64,000 nucleotides of DNA from Tethya wilhelma (lineage: Eukaryota; Porifera; Demospongiae; Tethyida; Tethyidae). Positions 1-10,700 of this stretch are shown here, piece by piece. The notes under the pieces were generated by a model. The model was given only the letters and a program-made list of their open reading frames with translations. It had not been told where the DNA came from and did no database searches. Within the stretch, counting starts at the first letter, position 1; each line of letters starts with the position of its first letter. A program made the translations under genes and the position numbers. The stretch is from NCBI GenBank assembly GCA_964030475.1, contig CAXIPT010000012.1, forward strand, positions 1,039,640-1,103,639, written 5' to 3'.

Positions 1-26
1 GTTATTGTCACGATGGTCTCAACTTT

Positions 27-212
27 TTGCAGCAGGTAAAGTTTAGAGATGACTCCTCCTTGTTTGTAGATTTACTGGCATCAAAGCATGACCAAGAGGC
101 CCCAGCTGGGGCCATGAAAATCACTAGGAGTTCAGTTTTAGTGAACAAAACAGCTACTAGGAATGAACTTAGACCAGTTCAACTCAAAAGAACTTGGTAT
201 ACTAGAGAATAG
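27..212 (+). other. Possible 3' exon of an unknown gene
   Basis: A 61-codon open frame ends in a stop at 210-212 and is preceded by a pyrimidine-rich stretch ending in cag near 30-36 that could be a splice acceptor. The peptide is polar and carries no motif I recognise. It could be the last exon of a gene that begins left of the window, or chance. No neighbour on the plus strand continues it. Confidence 0.15.
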
Positions 213-945
213 TTGCAGAAAATCTTGATTTTTTTTCGTGCACAGTGTCACAATGTGCACCAAAATGGCCGCCGTTTGCTTCGCGGCAAGTCCCGCCCCG
301 TTTTTGACGTCACATGAATACGCTCTATTATGGTTTTCGAGCGAGCATGCACTTTGAATGATTGCATCATAGAGTATCCTTCACAGCAAACATTCCTAGT
401 AAATCAAGTTACATTCTGATCAGATCATTATAATAGTGCTGCTGTTGTTGTTGTTGTTATTATTATCATTATAGATGTAACCAGACAGCCTAGATCAATT
501 TATTGCATGTCTACTGTTAATTTTAATTCTTAATTATCTATTTAATTTAATTTGCTACCAGTATGTCTCTACCTTAAAATAAATAGCTATAATTATGTTG
601 TGTGCTTTAGGCTCCTCCTGGTGGGGTGTTTATTATTAATATTATTATTATTATTATTATAATATGAAGTACACGCCACAAGATTGGCACAGAAAAGAAC
701 ATAAAAAATAGAATCATGGTCCCGAGTTCAGTTTAGTCATTCTATAATGAGAATGTTTAACTAATATATAAACATATATCCATTGGACCAGGCTTGTTCA
801 GGCTTATAATGATTCTATATCTTACGTTCTTTTCTGTGCCAATATTAATCTTGGGTGTGTACTTCACATTTTCCACTCGTGCCTGCATGTGGGGTGCGCA
901 TGCTCGGTGCATATAATATGTGCATCTTGGTACAGTACAGTATAT
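213..945. repeat. Non-coding stretch with a foldback element (663-869)
   Basis: No gene is seen here. Positions 663-720 and 805-869 are an imperfect inverted repeat: both arms contain GGCACAGAAAAGAAC and end in a GAAGTACAC-type sequence. This is the pattern of a small foldback transposon (MITE). Short ATT/TTG microsatellite tracts lie at 438-475 and 633-660. Confidence 0.55.
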
Positions 946-1160
946 AGGTCGTTCTGAGAACGGCTTTGCTGTTGTAGGACGCGCTCTGTTAGGAGGTCGT
1001 TCTGAGAACGGCTTTGCTGTTGTAGGACGTGTTCTCTGTTAGGAGGTCGTTCTGAGAATGGCTTTATTGCTAGAGGACGCGCTCTTTTTTAGGAGGTCGT
1101 TCTGTAAACGACTTTATTGCTGTACAACGCGCTCTAGGTTAAAAGGTCATACTGAGGACG
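946..1160 (+). repeat. Minisatellite of about 50-bp units
   Basis: Four to five head-to-tail units start near 946, 992, 1042, 1092 and 1142. Each opens with AGGTCGTTCTGAGAACGG or a variant and contains GGACGCGCTCT. Divergence rises toward the right end. The array lies immediately upstream of the Death/Kelch exon. Confidence 0.75.
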
Positions 1161-1217
1161 GCTTCCGGGGACGTCGTAATTTTTGAAGGGGGTTTTGTTA
1201 TGTTTGGCTTGCCATAG

Positions 1218-1831
1218 ATTGGGAGTTGGTCGCTCGCCACCTTGGTCTAACTGAAGCACAGATCCAAGAAATTGATCGTGATTTGAGAAGCCAGCAAGAG
1301 AAGAGGCTGAAATGCCTTATAGTATGGAAAGATAGCTTTTCCTTCAAAGCTACATATCGAAAACTAATTAAAGTTCTTTTGAAGCTAGGAAAGGGTGATC
1401 TAGCAAGTAAAGTTTGCGGTCAGCTTGTTCTTCCTGAGCCTAAAATGGAAAACAAAGCACCATTCTGTAGTGAAAGGGGATCATATGTTGTCTTCAACAA
1501 TGTGGCTTACTTCTTCTCATTGGGGCATGTGTATTCATATGACATCTCGTCTAAAGAGTGGGCTACTCTACCAACATGTCCACAGTGGGGAGGTAGCTTA
1601 GTCATGTTAGAGGAACAACTCACTTACATTGGTGGAAAGGAGACCTCTAACAACAAGAGGACCAACAAGCTTGTTACTCTTTTAGCTCCTACCTCTTGCT
1701 TCAAGTGTTTGAAAATCAGATCAAGAAGAGAATGGCGTGAGATATACCCACCAATGTCTATATGCCGTAGTCGCACTGCGGCAGTCACTTATCAGGAAAG
1801 ATATTTAATAGTCCTTTTCAAAAGAATTTAG
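1218..1831 (+). pseudogene. Death-fold plus Kelch-repeat gene fragment
   Basis: The open frame is entered through an acceptor-like cttgccatag ending at 1217. The first ~65 residues read like the C-terminal helices of a Death domain: WELVARHLGL, then EIDRD, then KATYRKLIKVLLKLGKGDLA. From about residue 80 Kelch-type blades follow, with a VYSYDISSKEW strand, LTYIGG, and a second blade beginning REIYPPM. The frame runs out of homology after YLIV, where repeat sequence starts near 1812, so the 3' half of the propeller is missing. No upstream exon for the first Death helices was found. I read it as a truncated gene, though an exon of a working gene whose neighbours are lost in repeats is possible. 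Confidence 0.6.
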
Positions 1832-2280
1832 ATTGCGCTACGTGACGTCACAATTAATTGGGTCTGTACTTCCGAAGTAAAATTTTGCTTACGTGGCACT
1901 TAGTTTTGTATAGAAGTCAATGGGAAAATGGGCCGTTTTTGAACGGCGAGCATTCCGTAATGCTACCGTATATTCCTATATCTCTGGTTCTCTGGAAACC
2001 GTGTTCAAGTAAGTCAGTTAGTACGTACGTAAGTACGTTAGGAGAACAAAAATGGCACTGTTGTGGCTTCCCACGAGCGCTCTCTACGAGTGTCCACTAA
2101 AGTTTCTGTGTGTTTCAGGCCTTGCATGCAGTTGGTAATCTGTTGGGGAGAGACTTTGAGCAAGTTTGAGGGCTTAACTTTGTTTTGCTAGGTTTTTATG
2201 GCGATAAACATTTTGTATTGGGTCTATGAGACATGTGGCCCATTCCTACTATACGTACTACCGTACGTATGATGATTCAA
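1832..2280. repeat. Dispersed repeat, also at 41253-41560 and 17030-17300
   Basis: This stretch matches, in reverse orientation, the block at 41253-41560. Shared landmarks are the tacgtacgtaagtacg tract, the ctctggttctctggaaa segment and the terminal cctactatacgtacta. A more diverged version lies near 17030-17300. It is probably a DNA-transposon-derived repeat and has truncated the Kelch gene to its left. Confidence 0.55.
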
Positions 2281-2380
2281 GGTGTACAACCATGATTATT
2301 GTATACAAAAAAATTATTTGTTTTCGCACGTGCGTATGTACAGTATGTGTGGCTTTCTTCCAGTATAGTATGTACAATGG

Positions 2381-2752
2381 TCACATTACACTTATGTATG
2401 AATACCTGTTTGCCAGCAACTTGGGAATTTCAGCATATAAATGCGGAAAGGCAAGTGATTGAGAATCTATTCTCATATCTGATCCTGAAATTTTTTTCCT
2501 GATTCCAGAAATGCCAGCTGTCTGTGGATTGCTTCTACAAAGTGGTTTTGGTGCATGTCCCCCACTCATATTTTCTCTTCTGGCTTGACTGAGCACTATG
2601 CCACCAGATTCAGAAAACGATCTTCCTATTGTACTACTAGTCAGAGGCATGCTTGTTGTAGCAGTTAATGGGCTATTGTTGTATATGGGATTAGCCTGAA
2701 CTGTAATGTTAGTGTTATCAGAATTGGTCAATTTCTCAGAACGATTAGAATC
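2381..2752 (-). CDS. C-terminal tail of the kinase, in a shifted frame
   Basis: This frame is rich in Ser, Thr and Asn. It starts upstream of LTNSDNTNITVQANPIYNNS, runs about 120 residues and stops at 2381. It abuts the end of the kinase domain but in another frame. The frame changes at a run of A residues (plus 2753-2757, ttttac side): one extra A there would join the kinase to this tail. The NPIYNNS stretch is a plausible phosphotyrosine-type tail. It may be a real tail broken by a one-base deletion, a sequence error, or a separate exon. Confidence 0.45.
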   Translation of the reverse strand, partial: DSNRSEKLTNSDNTNITVQANPIYNNSPLTATTSMPLTSSTIGRSFSESGGIVLSQARRENMSGGHAPKPLCRSNPQTAGISGIRKKISGSDMRIDSQSLAFPHLYAEIPKLLANRYSYISVM

Positions 2753-3660
2753 CTTTTACAAATTTGTTTGGCTGTGGGTCTTTCGATGTCTCTGTCCTGG
2801 AGGCAACCGAGAGCAAGTTGACGGAGAGGGTGGGCCATGGGGATGAGACTGAGGTGATTCTTACGTCGCTCCTTTTCACTGACATGGACTCGTGCATGAA
2901 GCTGGCATGATTGCATTCTAGGGTTGACTGGGGCCTCCTCTTCATTAAATCTGCTGGTTGGATTTGGCATCTTTCGTGTAATGATTTGCACAATGAGAAC
3001 ACCAAAACTGAAGCAATCAAGTTTCTCTGAGTACACTGCTGGCACATCGAGAGCTTCAGGTGGCATGTAGACAGGGGTACTACCAGGACACTCTATGGTG
3101 CATTCAAGGTAAGGATCACTGGTAAGTTTAGATAATCCGAAGTCAGTGACTTTTGCCCAATATCCAGAACCAATGAGGACATTATTGCTCGACAAGTCTC
3201 GGTGGATTATGTCGTGATAGTGTAGGAAGGCGAGGGCCAGTGCTATGTTGTGAAGAATGCTGAGCTGCAGGTGGACCTCCAGAGGGTTGAGTAATCTTTT
3301 CAGGAAGTTGGTGAGGTTGTTCTCCATGAGTTCCATTAGAAGCACAGGTGCATTTGTGTCAGGATCACGATACATCCCTATGTATTGGACAATATTTGGG
3401 TGCTTGAGCTGGATGAGGAAGTGGCACTCCTTTTCAAACTGCTTAATTAAAATTCGGCCTTGTTTAGTAATTTTTGTAGCATTGATGCTTAGATCAAAGA
3501 ACATTGGGTAGAAGAGCTTAGCAGCACAAGGCAGGCTGTCACATTCAGCTTTGCAGACAGTTCCATATGATCCAGTTCCAAGAGTTTCATTTTTGAAGAG
3601 TTTAACACTTTCAAGATTGAGTTCCCTTCCCCTACCTAATCCTTTCTCTAATGCAGCCAT
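2728..3660 (-). CDS. Protein kinase domain, tyrosine-kinase-like
   Basis: From the ATG at 3660 this is a 310-residue uninterrupted kinase domain. Visible elements are the glycine loop GTGSYGTV (28-35), the ATP-binding lysine in CAAKLF (K48), the alpha-C glutamate in FEKECHF (E78), the catalytic loop HRDLSSNN (153-160), DFG (173-175), a PPE in place of APE, and a C-lobe ending in ERPTAKQIC. All catalytic residues are present, so activity is expected. Family: serine/threonine or tyrosine-kinase-like (TKL) on motif style. An acceptor-like tctag lies at about 3682 upstream, so an earlier 5' exon could exist. The gene lies about 450 bp beyond the 3' end of ACS-1 on the same strand. A decayed copy sits in the equivalent place behind ACS-2. 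Confidence 0.8.
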   Translation of the reverse strand: MAALEKGLGRGRELNLESVKLFKNETLGTGSYGTVCKAECDSLPCAAKLFYPMFFDLSINATKITKQGRILIKQFEKECHFLIQLKHPNIVQYIGMYRDPDTNAPVLLMELMENNLTNFLKRLLNPLEVHLQLSILHNIALALAFLHYHDIIHRDLSSNNVLIGSGYWAKVTDFGLSKLTSDPYLECTIECPGSTPVYMPPEALDVPAVYSEKLDCFSFGVLIVQIITRKMPNPTSRFNEEEAPVNPRMQSCQLHARVHVSEKERRKNHLSLIPMAHPLRQLALGCLQDRDIERPTAKQICKRILIVLRN

Positions 3661-3696
3661 TGTGTTCAGGCTCTCCTCAACAGAACTAGACTTCAA

Positions 3697-4109
3697 AAAA
3701 GGAACTTATAATTTTATCAGCAATATTTCTTATAGAATCCTATCAGTAACAATTAAGTAAAAATGTCTACAATAGTTTTGCTAGAATTAATGTTTGACAA
3801 AACTAAGCATTTAACTCTTACAGACACAATCCAGTTGAGCACTGCATGTATGTTAGCTCATAACAACCTTGACTACAATAATCAGAGTAAGGCATCTAGA
3901 TAGAGGCTGCAGCTGTATGGTATACATACAACCAGTGCTATAGTGAATTATACATAAATGAATTCACTGCAACATAGAATGCAAACAAACAAAATATTAA
4001 TAATAGTAGACTTAATTTCACTCAGCTTTGAATGTGTACATAAAAATTATTATTAATAATACAATTATACTTCTAGCAACATAATCTGTGTGTCAACATT
4101 ATAATTAGC
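3697..4109. other. Intergenic spacer conserved between copies
   Basis: No gene is seen. The block around 3781-3960 (agaattaatgtttgac; agatagaggctgcag; ccagtgctatag) recurs at 6965-7140 and about 17505-17575. This shows that the kinase/ACS spacer was duplicated with its genes. Confidence 0.55.
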
Positions 4110-4588
4110 ACTGTAGCAGGAGTGGATGTACATGAATTACCTAAGTTCGAGTGACCATATGTCTCGCTATAAGTCTTCATTTCCTCATTGGTGAGGCCCA
4201 AACAGTGGCTATCCATGTTGTCACAAAACTTGTGCTGAGCTATCTGTTTCAGTGCTGGACGAATGTTCTTTCCTGTGATGGTCTTGGGTAGGTTCTGATA
4301 TCCAGTGAACTGTATTGTAGAAGAATAAGCTCATTTAAACACAGCAAACACACAGATATCATATTTCAAGGCATAATGACCATGCACTACAATAAATCAA
4401 GACAAAGTTGTATCTAGACATGTACAGCCTATTGGTCTAATAACCTACAATAACAGCTTCTCGACCAAAATGTTGATGAATGGATGTTGTCTCACATTAC
4501 TAAATTAATGCATAATACACAGCTACTGCTAAATTATGCAGTAGGTGGTGTAAGCCTTTTTTGAGTCTCATCAAACATAATTCATACG

Positions 4589-4652
<64 letters not shown>

Positions 4653-6072
4653 GAGAGGAGAAGAACTCTTTCACAGTAGACTACCTCCAAGCTATCAGAA
4701 AAAGAGTGCTCACAGCCTTGCTGTAAAGATTGATGTGTTTCAGGTAATAACAAGAGTATAATAATAGCATGCTATTATATACTCACTTTTGGTCATAATC
4801 AATAGGATTAAAAACAGGATATATACCACTAAACACTTTTCTCTGTAAACAACTTAGCTAGTACTGTACTTCAAACAAACTTAAAGAGCCATGTACGTGT
4901 CCAAGTGGGATGACAATGTAGTGACAACATCAGCATAATAAAGTGATTTGGGGAGAGGATTCAGATGTGCACTTGTAGATTTAGTTGAAAGTACACTATG
5001 AGAATTGCCATACATTACACTAAGTAATATAAAATGTTTATCAAATCACAAACTAGTATTAGGGAGTTTCAGAATGACATTGCAAAACGAACTAGCTGAT
5101 GCCAAACATGTGCATAAACAATTGCAATGTGTACTCATGCCTCTGATTGCCTCAGTATGACCCTCACCTTGTGTATGGCAGTGGCATAGAGAAGGTAGCC
5201 AGCTTGAGAGTGCATGACAGCAGTAGGAGTACCCTTCCCAGTGCCTGAGGTGTACAATATGAACAGCTCATCCTCACTGTCCATGGGCTCTGGGTCACAC
5301 ACACATGGCTGGGATCTCATTGCCTGGGGAGTGAATATGAAAGAATGTCAGACTAGTATAGCAAACAACTCTGAGTCTGTTCCACAATGTGACATTATAA
5401 CCGTTAAAACATTAAATTTTATAGGGATCATACAGGCAAATCGACCCTAGTCAGTCAGTGGGCATGTGGTGTTATGACATGATATTGTGGTGATATTCAG
5501 AGGGAAATGCCCAGGGAATACCCACAAATGAAGATACATGATTGTCATTCCCACACCTAACAACATCAGGTCAGATGTCTAGTAATGTTAAACATCAATA
5601 TATAGCCCTCCACAATGTCAGGTACACAAGGGACAAGGTGTAGGTGACACAGTTATGTATTGTAGGTATACAAGGATATGCATGGTTACACTTAATCAAC
5701 AATTACCTCATCTAAGTTCACATCATGATCAGACATGGCCACAGCATTAGCAATTCTCTTGGCTACTAGCACTTTGACCTCTTTCAGAGCTTTATCACTC
5801 ACTTCCTACTATTCTCTTTCCGAGATCGTCTGGACCAAATTCAGGGAAGACAACACTAAAAAGAGATGCAGTCATGCAATGCAGCATATCACAGTTTGTC
5901 CCTAGCCCTAATGTTGGTGCTTGAGGTATAATAATTTTCTTGAAAATTGTGACAAATCATATATACAATAATATTATTAAAACACATGGTGCAGCGTAAT
6001 GAGAATCATTATAGGCTGGATACATACCAGTGCACAGCTCCTATCCTGGCACAGCCCAGCATGGAGGCAATT
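4110..6072 (-). pseudogene. ACS-1: gutted acetyl-CoA-synthetase-like copy
   Basis: Recognisable pieces remain. The last exon (about 4110-4309) has the A10 lysine motif LPKTITGKN, but a 4-bp insertion near its end shifts the frame. The A3 exon (5168-5321) encodes [14 protein letters not shown]. At 5706-5860 two exons are fused by a deletion of about 190 bp that removes the intron between them. A stump of the exon encoding CARIGAVHW (6026-6068) runs straight into kinase-derived sequence. The eight exons that should lie between A3 and the last exon are absent. The A3 and middle exons resemble ACS-4 and ACS-5, while the last exon resembles ACS-2 and ACS-3, so this locus looks recombinant. It cannot make an enzyme. 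Confidence 0.75.
4588..4658. repeat. (CA)n then (GA)n microsatellite
   Basis: A short (AC)n run passes into (GA)n. The same microsatellite occurs at 33038-33073, and a minimal version at 27474-27485 lies in the intron before the A3 exon of ACS-4. Here it marks that intron in ACS-1. Confidence 0.9.
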
Positions 6073-6895
6073 GTTACTTGAAGCTGGCAGGATTGCATTC
6101 TAGAGTTGACTATAGATCCCTGTTTCAAATCTGTTAGGGTATGATGATTTGCACAACAAGAACACCAAAACTGAAGCAAATGAGTTTTCTGAGTACACTG
6201 CTGGCACATCAAGAGCTTAGGAAGGCCAGGGCCAGTGCTATGCAGGCCTGGGGGAAGTGCATAGGCCAGTCAGGCCATGGCCTGACCAATAATTGGAGCT
6301 TTGTAATCTTTTGATTTATCAAGGATGCAGCTTTCAAGAAAAATCCAGTCTCACCACTGTGAAAAGCAGTCTTTGTGGTAATGATAACCAATCACAATGC
6401 ACCAGATTTTCACCTCAATTCACCTTAAGGCAACCAAAATCCCAAACTTTTCTGGGGGGCATGCTTCCAGACCCCCCTAGCTGAACCACTTGGCAGCTCT
6501 GGCCTTACCAATATTATCTATCTTCCCCTGGCCCTGCTATGTCATGAAGAATGCTGAGCTGAAGGTAGACCTCCAGAGGATTGAGTGATATCTTTGCATT
6601 GGATGAGGAAGTGGCACTCCTCAGTTTCAAACTGTTTGAAGTTGCTGTGTTGATAGTTAGATTAAAGAACATTGGGTAGTAAGAGTTTAGCAGCACAAGG
6701 CAAGCTGTCACATTCAGCTCTGCACAGTCTAGAGAGCTCCCTATGACCTTGTTCCAACTAAGGGTTTGATTCTTCAAGAGTTGAACACTTTCAGACTGCA
6801 TGAAGTTGAGTTCCCTTTCCCATTTCTCCAATGCAGCCATTGTGTGTGGGCTATGAACTAGACTTAAGACTTTCACTTGGTAGCTACTGGAAGTA
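6070..6895 (-). pseudogene. Decayed kinase copy behind ACS-2
   Basis: The segments 6537-6840 and 6070-6242 match the kinase at 2728-3660. MAALEK at 6840, YYPMFFNLTIN, NPLEVYLQLSILHDIA and then LALAFL are readable. The glycine loop, lysine region, catalytic loop and DFG are disrupted or deleted. A 294-bp hAT-like element (6243-6536) splits the copy. Left of it, the kinase remnant NSRMQSCQL is fused to a stump of an ACS-1 exon. The position matches that of the intact kinase behind ACS-1. It is clearly non-functional. Confidence 0.75.
6243..6536. mobile_element. hAT-like MITE in the kinase pseudogene
   Basis: The element has imperfect 15-bp terminal inverted repeats: CAGGCCTGGGGGAAG on the left and the complement of CAGGGCCAGGGGAAG on the right. 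It is flanked by a perfect 5-bp direct repeat, CTATG (6238-6242 and 6537-6541). The interior has the ggggggcatgc motif seen in the other hAT-like elements here. Removing the element and one CTATG restores alignment to the intact kinase (gtgctatg...gaagaatgctgagc). Confidence 0.8.
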
Positions 6896-7700
6896 AGGAT
6901 TGTCAATAAAATTACATGCAAGGTTTTGTTCTCTTTCGTTTCCTTTTGCCAAGAATAATTTTGACAGAATTAATGTTTGACAGAATTCTTGGGCTACCTT
7001 TCACTCCAATGAAAGCACAATCCTGTAGAGTGCTGTAGCTCAAAATGACCTTAATTGACTACGTACAATAATGAGAGTAAAACATCTAGATAGAGGCTAC
7101 AGCCGTGTATGGTATACACACAACCAGTGCTATAGTGCATGTGTTAAAGAATTCACATAGGGCTAGAACTTCCAAACAAATTCATTGGGTTATAGTAGTT
7201 ATTTTGTCTGTCTGCCTGTTTGGATACGCAATCTTGATTAACGTACATTTTGATACAGATCTTACAATGTCATGTATTTTCAGAGAAATGGTAAGGTTTG
7301 CAGCTATGACCTGGCAGTGGCTAGTAGGTGCACATGACCACTTCTACTATTGTGTCAATCTCTGAATCTAAAGAATATATAGCAGCTCTAGGAACGACAT
7401 CAAGGGTGCAAAATTAATATTCACAAACTATGATACTATAAGTTGAATGATGTGCTTATTACAAGCTTTAAAAATACTTACAGCGACTTGACACGTTATC
7501 TCAATGATTATGCACAGAAAATGAAGACATTATACATATTCAACAACAAGATCTAGACACACATTGGCTATATACAAAAAAGCAAACACAGAAAGTAATC
7601 AGACTTTATTACACTCAGATTTGCATGACATTGTGTATTATAAAAAATAGACCATTATAATTATACCGACATGCTTTCAGAAACACAAATAATCAGTATG
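6896..7700. other. Spacer 3' of ACS-2, homologous to 3697-4109 and 17500-18320
   Basis: No gene is seen. The sequence shares blocks with the spacers 3' of ACS-1 and ACS-3, including the gcagctatgacctggcagtgg-like segment with 17960-18010, supporting segmental duplication. Small open frames here show no recognisable family. Confidence 0.5.
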
Positions 7701-7702
7701 TG

Positions 7703-10700
7703 TTAGTGTTGTAGCAGCAGTGGATGTGTAGTACCTAAGCTGGAGTGACCATACCTCTCATTGTACCTCTTCATTTCCTCATTGGTGAGGCCCAAACAGT
7801 GGCTATCCATGTTATCATAAAACTTGTGCTGAGCTATCTGTTTGAGTGCTGGACGAATGTTCTTTCCTGTGATGGTCTTGGGTAGGTTCTGATATCCAGT
7901 GAACTGCATGTATATGGTAGCATGAAATGGGCCCATAAAATACAAAAAGAGGGAGAGGGTACTTACAATAAACTTTTCAGGAGGTGGAAGATTTTCTTCC
8001 TTAAGTTTTTTCTTTATGGATTTAGCAAGATGCTGCTGCTGTTCGTGTTGGTTAAGAATTTCCTCAGAAGTAATTCCAACAAATGCACAAGTAGAACGAT
8101 CTACAAAAGAGAGTTAGGATAGAAGAGTAAGACACCAACTACCATCCATTTCTGATTTGCCTGTGTGTACTACTAGCTGCCTCAACTTTGGTACTACAAG
8201 ATACCGTACAGCGGGAAATTTTTTGTGAATTTTCGGTTTGGCAGCTTTCTGCGAAATTTTCCACCACGAAATTTGTAAGGTACAAGGTCGTCACATAATG
8301 TTGAGACGCAATCCACGAAAATTTTCCCCACGAATTTCTATTCAAGATGAAAATTCAAAACTTTTCAGGGGTCATAAGCAGTGTGGTTGGAGAATCAGCT
8401 CAAATCCATTTTTAGACTGCAGATCTGAAATTAATTGGATATAGCTATTTTCACTATTTGATTGAATTTGTGCATGCAAGCGGGTTTTGAGATGATAGAC
8501 TGCATAGTAACTAGCTTATTGTTAACTTCCATAGGTGGTTATAAGTACCAGTGACGGGTGTCGTAATAATTATATTTCCACAGCTGCACTACAGAGGCAA
8601 CAGATCAATATTGATAACAGGGGTGTGACTAGGAATTACTTCTGAATCAGCCAATATTATTCTGGTGCTGCCACAATTTTAACACAAGCTGCAGTACATT
8701 TGCGTCGTTCCCAGGCTCATCCATTGTGTATATTTTCTTTGAAAGGGAGGAGCCTGGGAACAAGGCTAATAGTACATAGCTATGATTGGTTAACTTCTAC
8801 CTTTTGAACTTTGGTATTCCACCAGTAGTGTTTCATGGATGCAATCATCAGCTAATTTCTAAAGAGAAAACAATCACATCACAATTTCATTTTGTAGCTA
8901 CACACATAGCTATATAGAAAGACTTCTTTTAATTACCATGACACTTTCAATGTAGGGTACATCAGCCCAGACTCCCTTGATACGGACTGCATCATCCACT
9001 CGGCCAAGAATATGGGAAAGTGCGTCAAGCTCTGCCATATCATAGGTGTAGTAATGTCCTGAAACATAAAGATGACATAGGACATTAACAATAAAAATCA
9101 CTGGACTGTAGAGTCCACAAAAGCATATCATACTACTGCAGTATTAAGTCTATCGAAGCTTACCAGGATACTCTGTGAAGTAAGCTTCTTTGAATGACTC
9201 AACAGGTTTCATTTGAGTGCTTTGGATTCCTTTGCCCATTCCTGGAATTGTTCTCTTTAAACAGAGATGACCTTTGTTGCCTTCCTGCAAATTAACATAG
9301 TGTTCCATACAAACTTAATTTACTAATCTTCAATGTGTAGTAGCTAAATAGAATAGTCTATATACCACATACCTGGGAAAGGAGGACTGGCTCCACACCA
9401 AAGAAAAAGAAACATTCTTTTGATGGATAGTGAGCAGGAGGTTTGCACTTCTTGTCAATTGGTGGGTAAAATTTGACTGTTGCTACACTGCCAGTTTCTG
9501 TAGAGAATTATAGACCTTCAAGTTCACAATTTCAGCTACGTAAGTAAAACTGATGTTGTTCACAAAGCATGTCATCATCTATACCTGTTTGCCACCATGT
9601 GTCAAGAACAGTACATTTGTCTGTTCCCAGATGTTTTCGATACCAATCCAGCACAAATGTTTGTAGGGGTTCACCAGCTATAGTATGATTAAAGCATTAT
9701 AATTTTAATGACACAATAATTGCTGTTGATGTAGCTGAAACTACCTGCTGCAATGATTCGAAGTGAAGAAGTATCATACTTCTTCTTTTCTCCTCTGTGA
9801 ACACTACGTCCTTGAGCAAACATTAGAGACTTCACAACAAAAGGAGTGATGTAGAACTGGGTGATTTTAAGGCGTTGAATTGTCTCCCAGTAACGCCCTG
9901 AATACGGACAATACATGCAGCTAAACTTTATAAATAATGTGTGAAACCTAGGTCTTAGACATAAACAACACATTATATCTGGCTGCAGATAAGATCCGTG
10001 CACCTAAACCTTATCTCTACAATAAAACAACATTGTTACAATAATATCTGGCTGTATTAACAACGTTCGAAGCTATGTGTATAAGGTGTATACTTACAAC
10101 AATTAGGGTAGGTAGCAATACTTTCAAAGAGCACAGCTGTTCCACCATTACACAGAGGTCCATACACAACACAGGTATGACTAGGTATCCATCCCAGATC
10201 AGACATACATCCAAACACATCATCAGGTTTATGGTCGAATATGAACTGCAGTTAAATGTTGGACAAAAGAGTTAGGAAAACTAAGTACATGTATGTACTT
10301 GTGGCTCTGACATAGTACCATAATATAAATTATAGATATCGGGATTTTTCAACATAAAATTTTTTTTTTTTTGCTACGTGTGAGAGGGTGAACACTTAAA
10401 AAATGCATTGTGATCTATACCGAATTGGTAAAAGTGCCAAAAATTAAAGCATGCAAAAAATACAAAAATGAAAATTTCATTAGCTAAAATTTCTTAATCT
10501 ATGTTACAAATGTAAGCAAGGATGTTTTAACTCAAAGCCTTTGTTATACATTCCAATTAAACTTAAAGAATGCCAAAACACATGTCAATTATATACATAA
10601 AATTTGATATACTTCTCTGAGTACGATACAGTGGCTGCAACAACACTTGGTCAGCATGTGAAAATCACATTGTGACGAACCTTATGTGTAAAAGCTGCAT

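Noticed and set aside
946..1160. Possible CRISPR-like array
   Set aside because: Units are contiguous and diverging with no unique spacers, in a eukaryotic context: a minisatellite.
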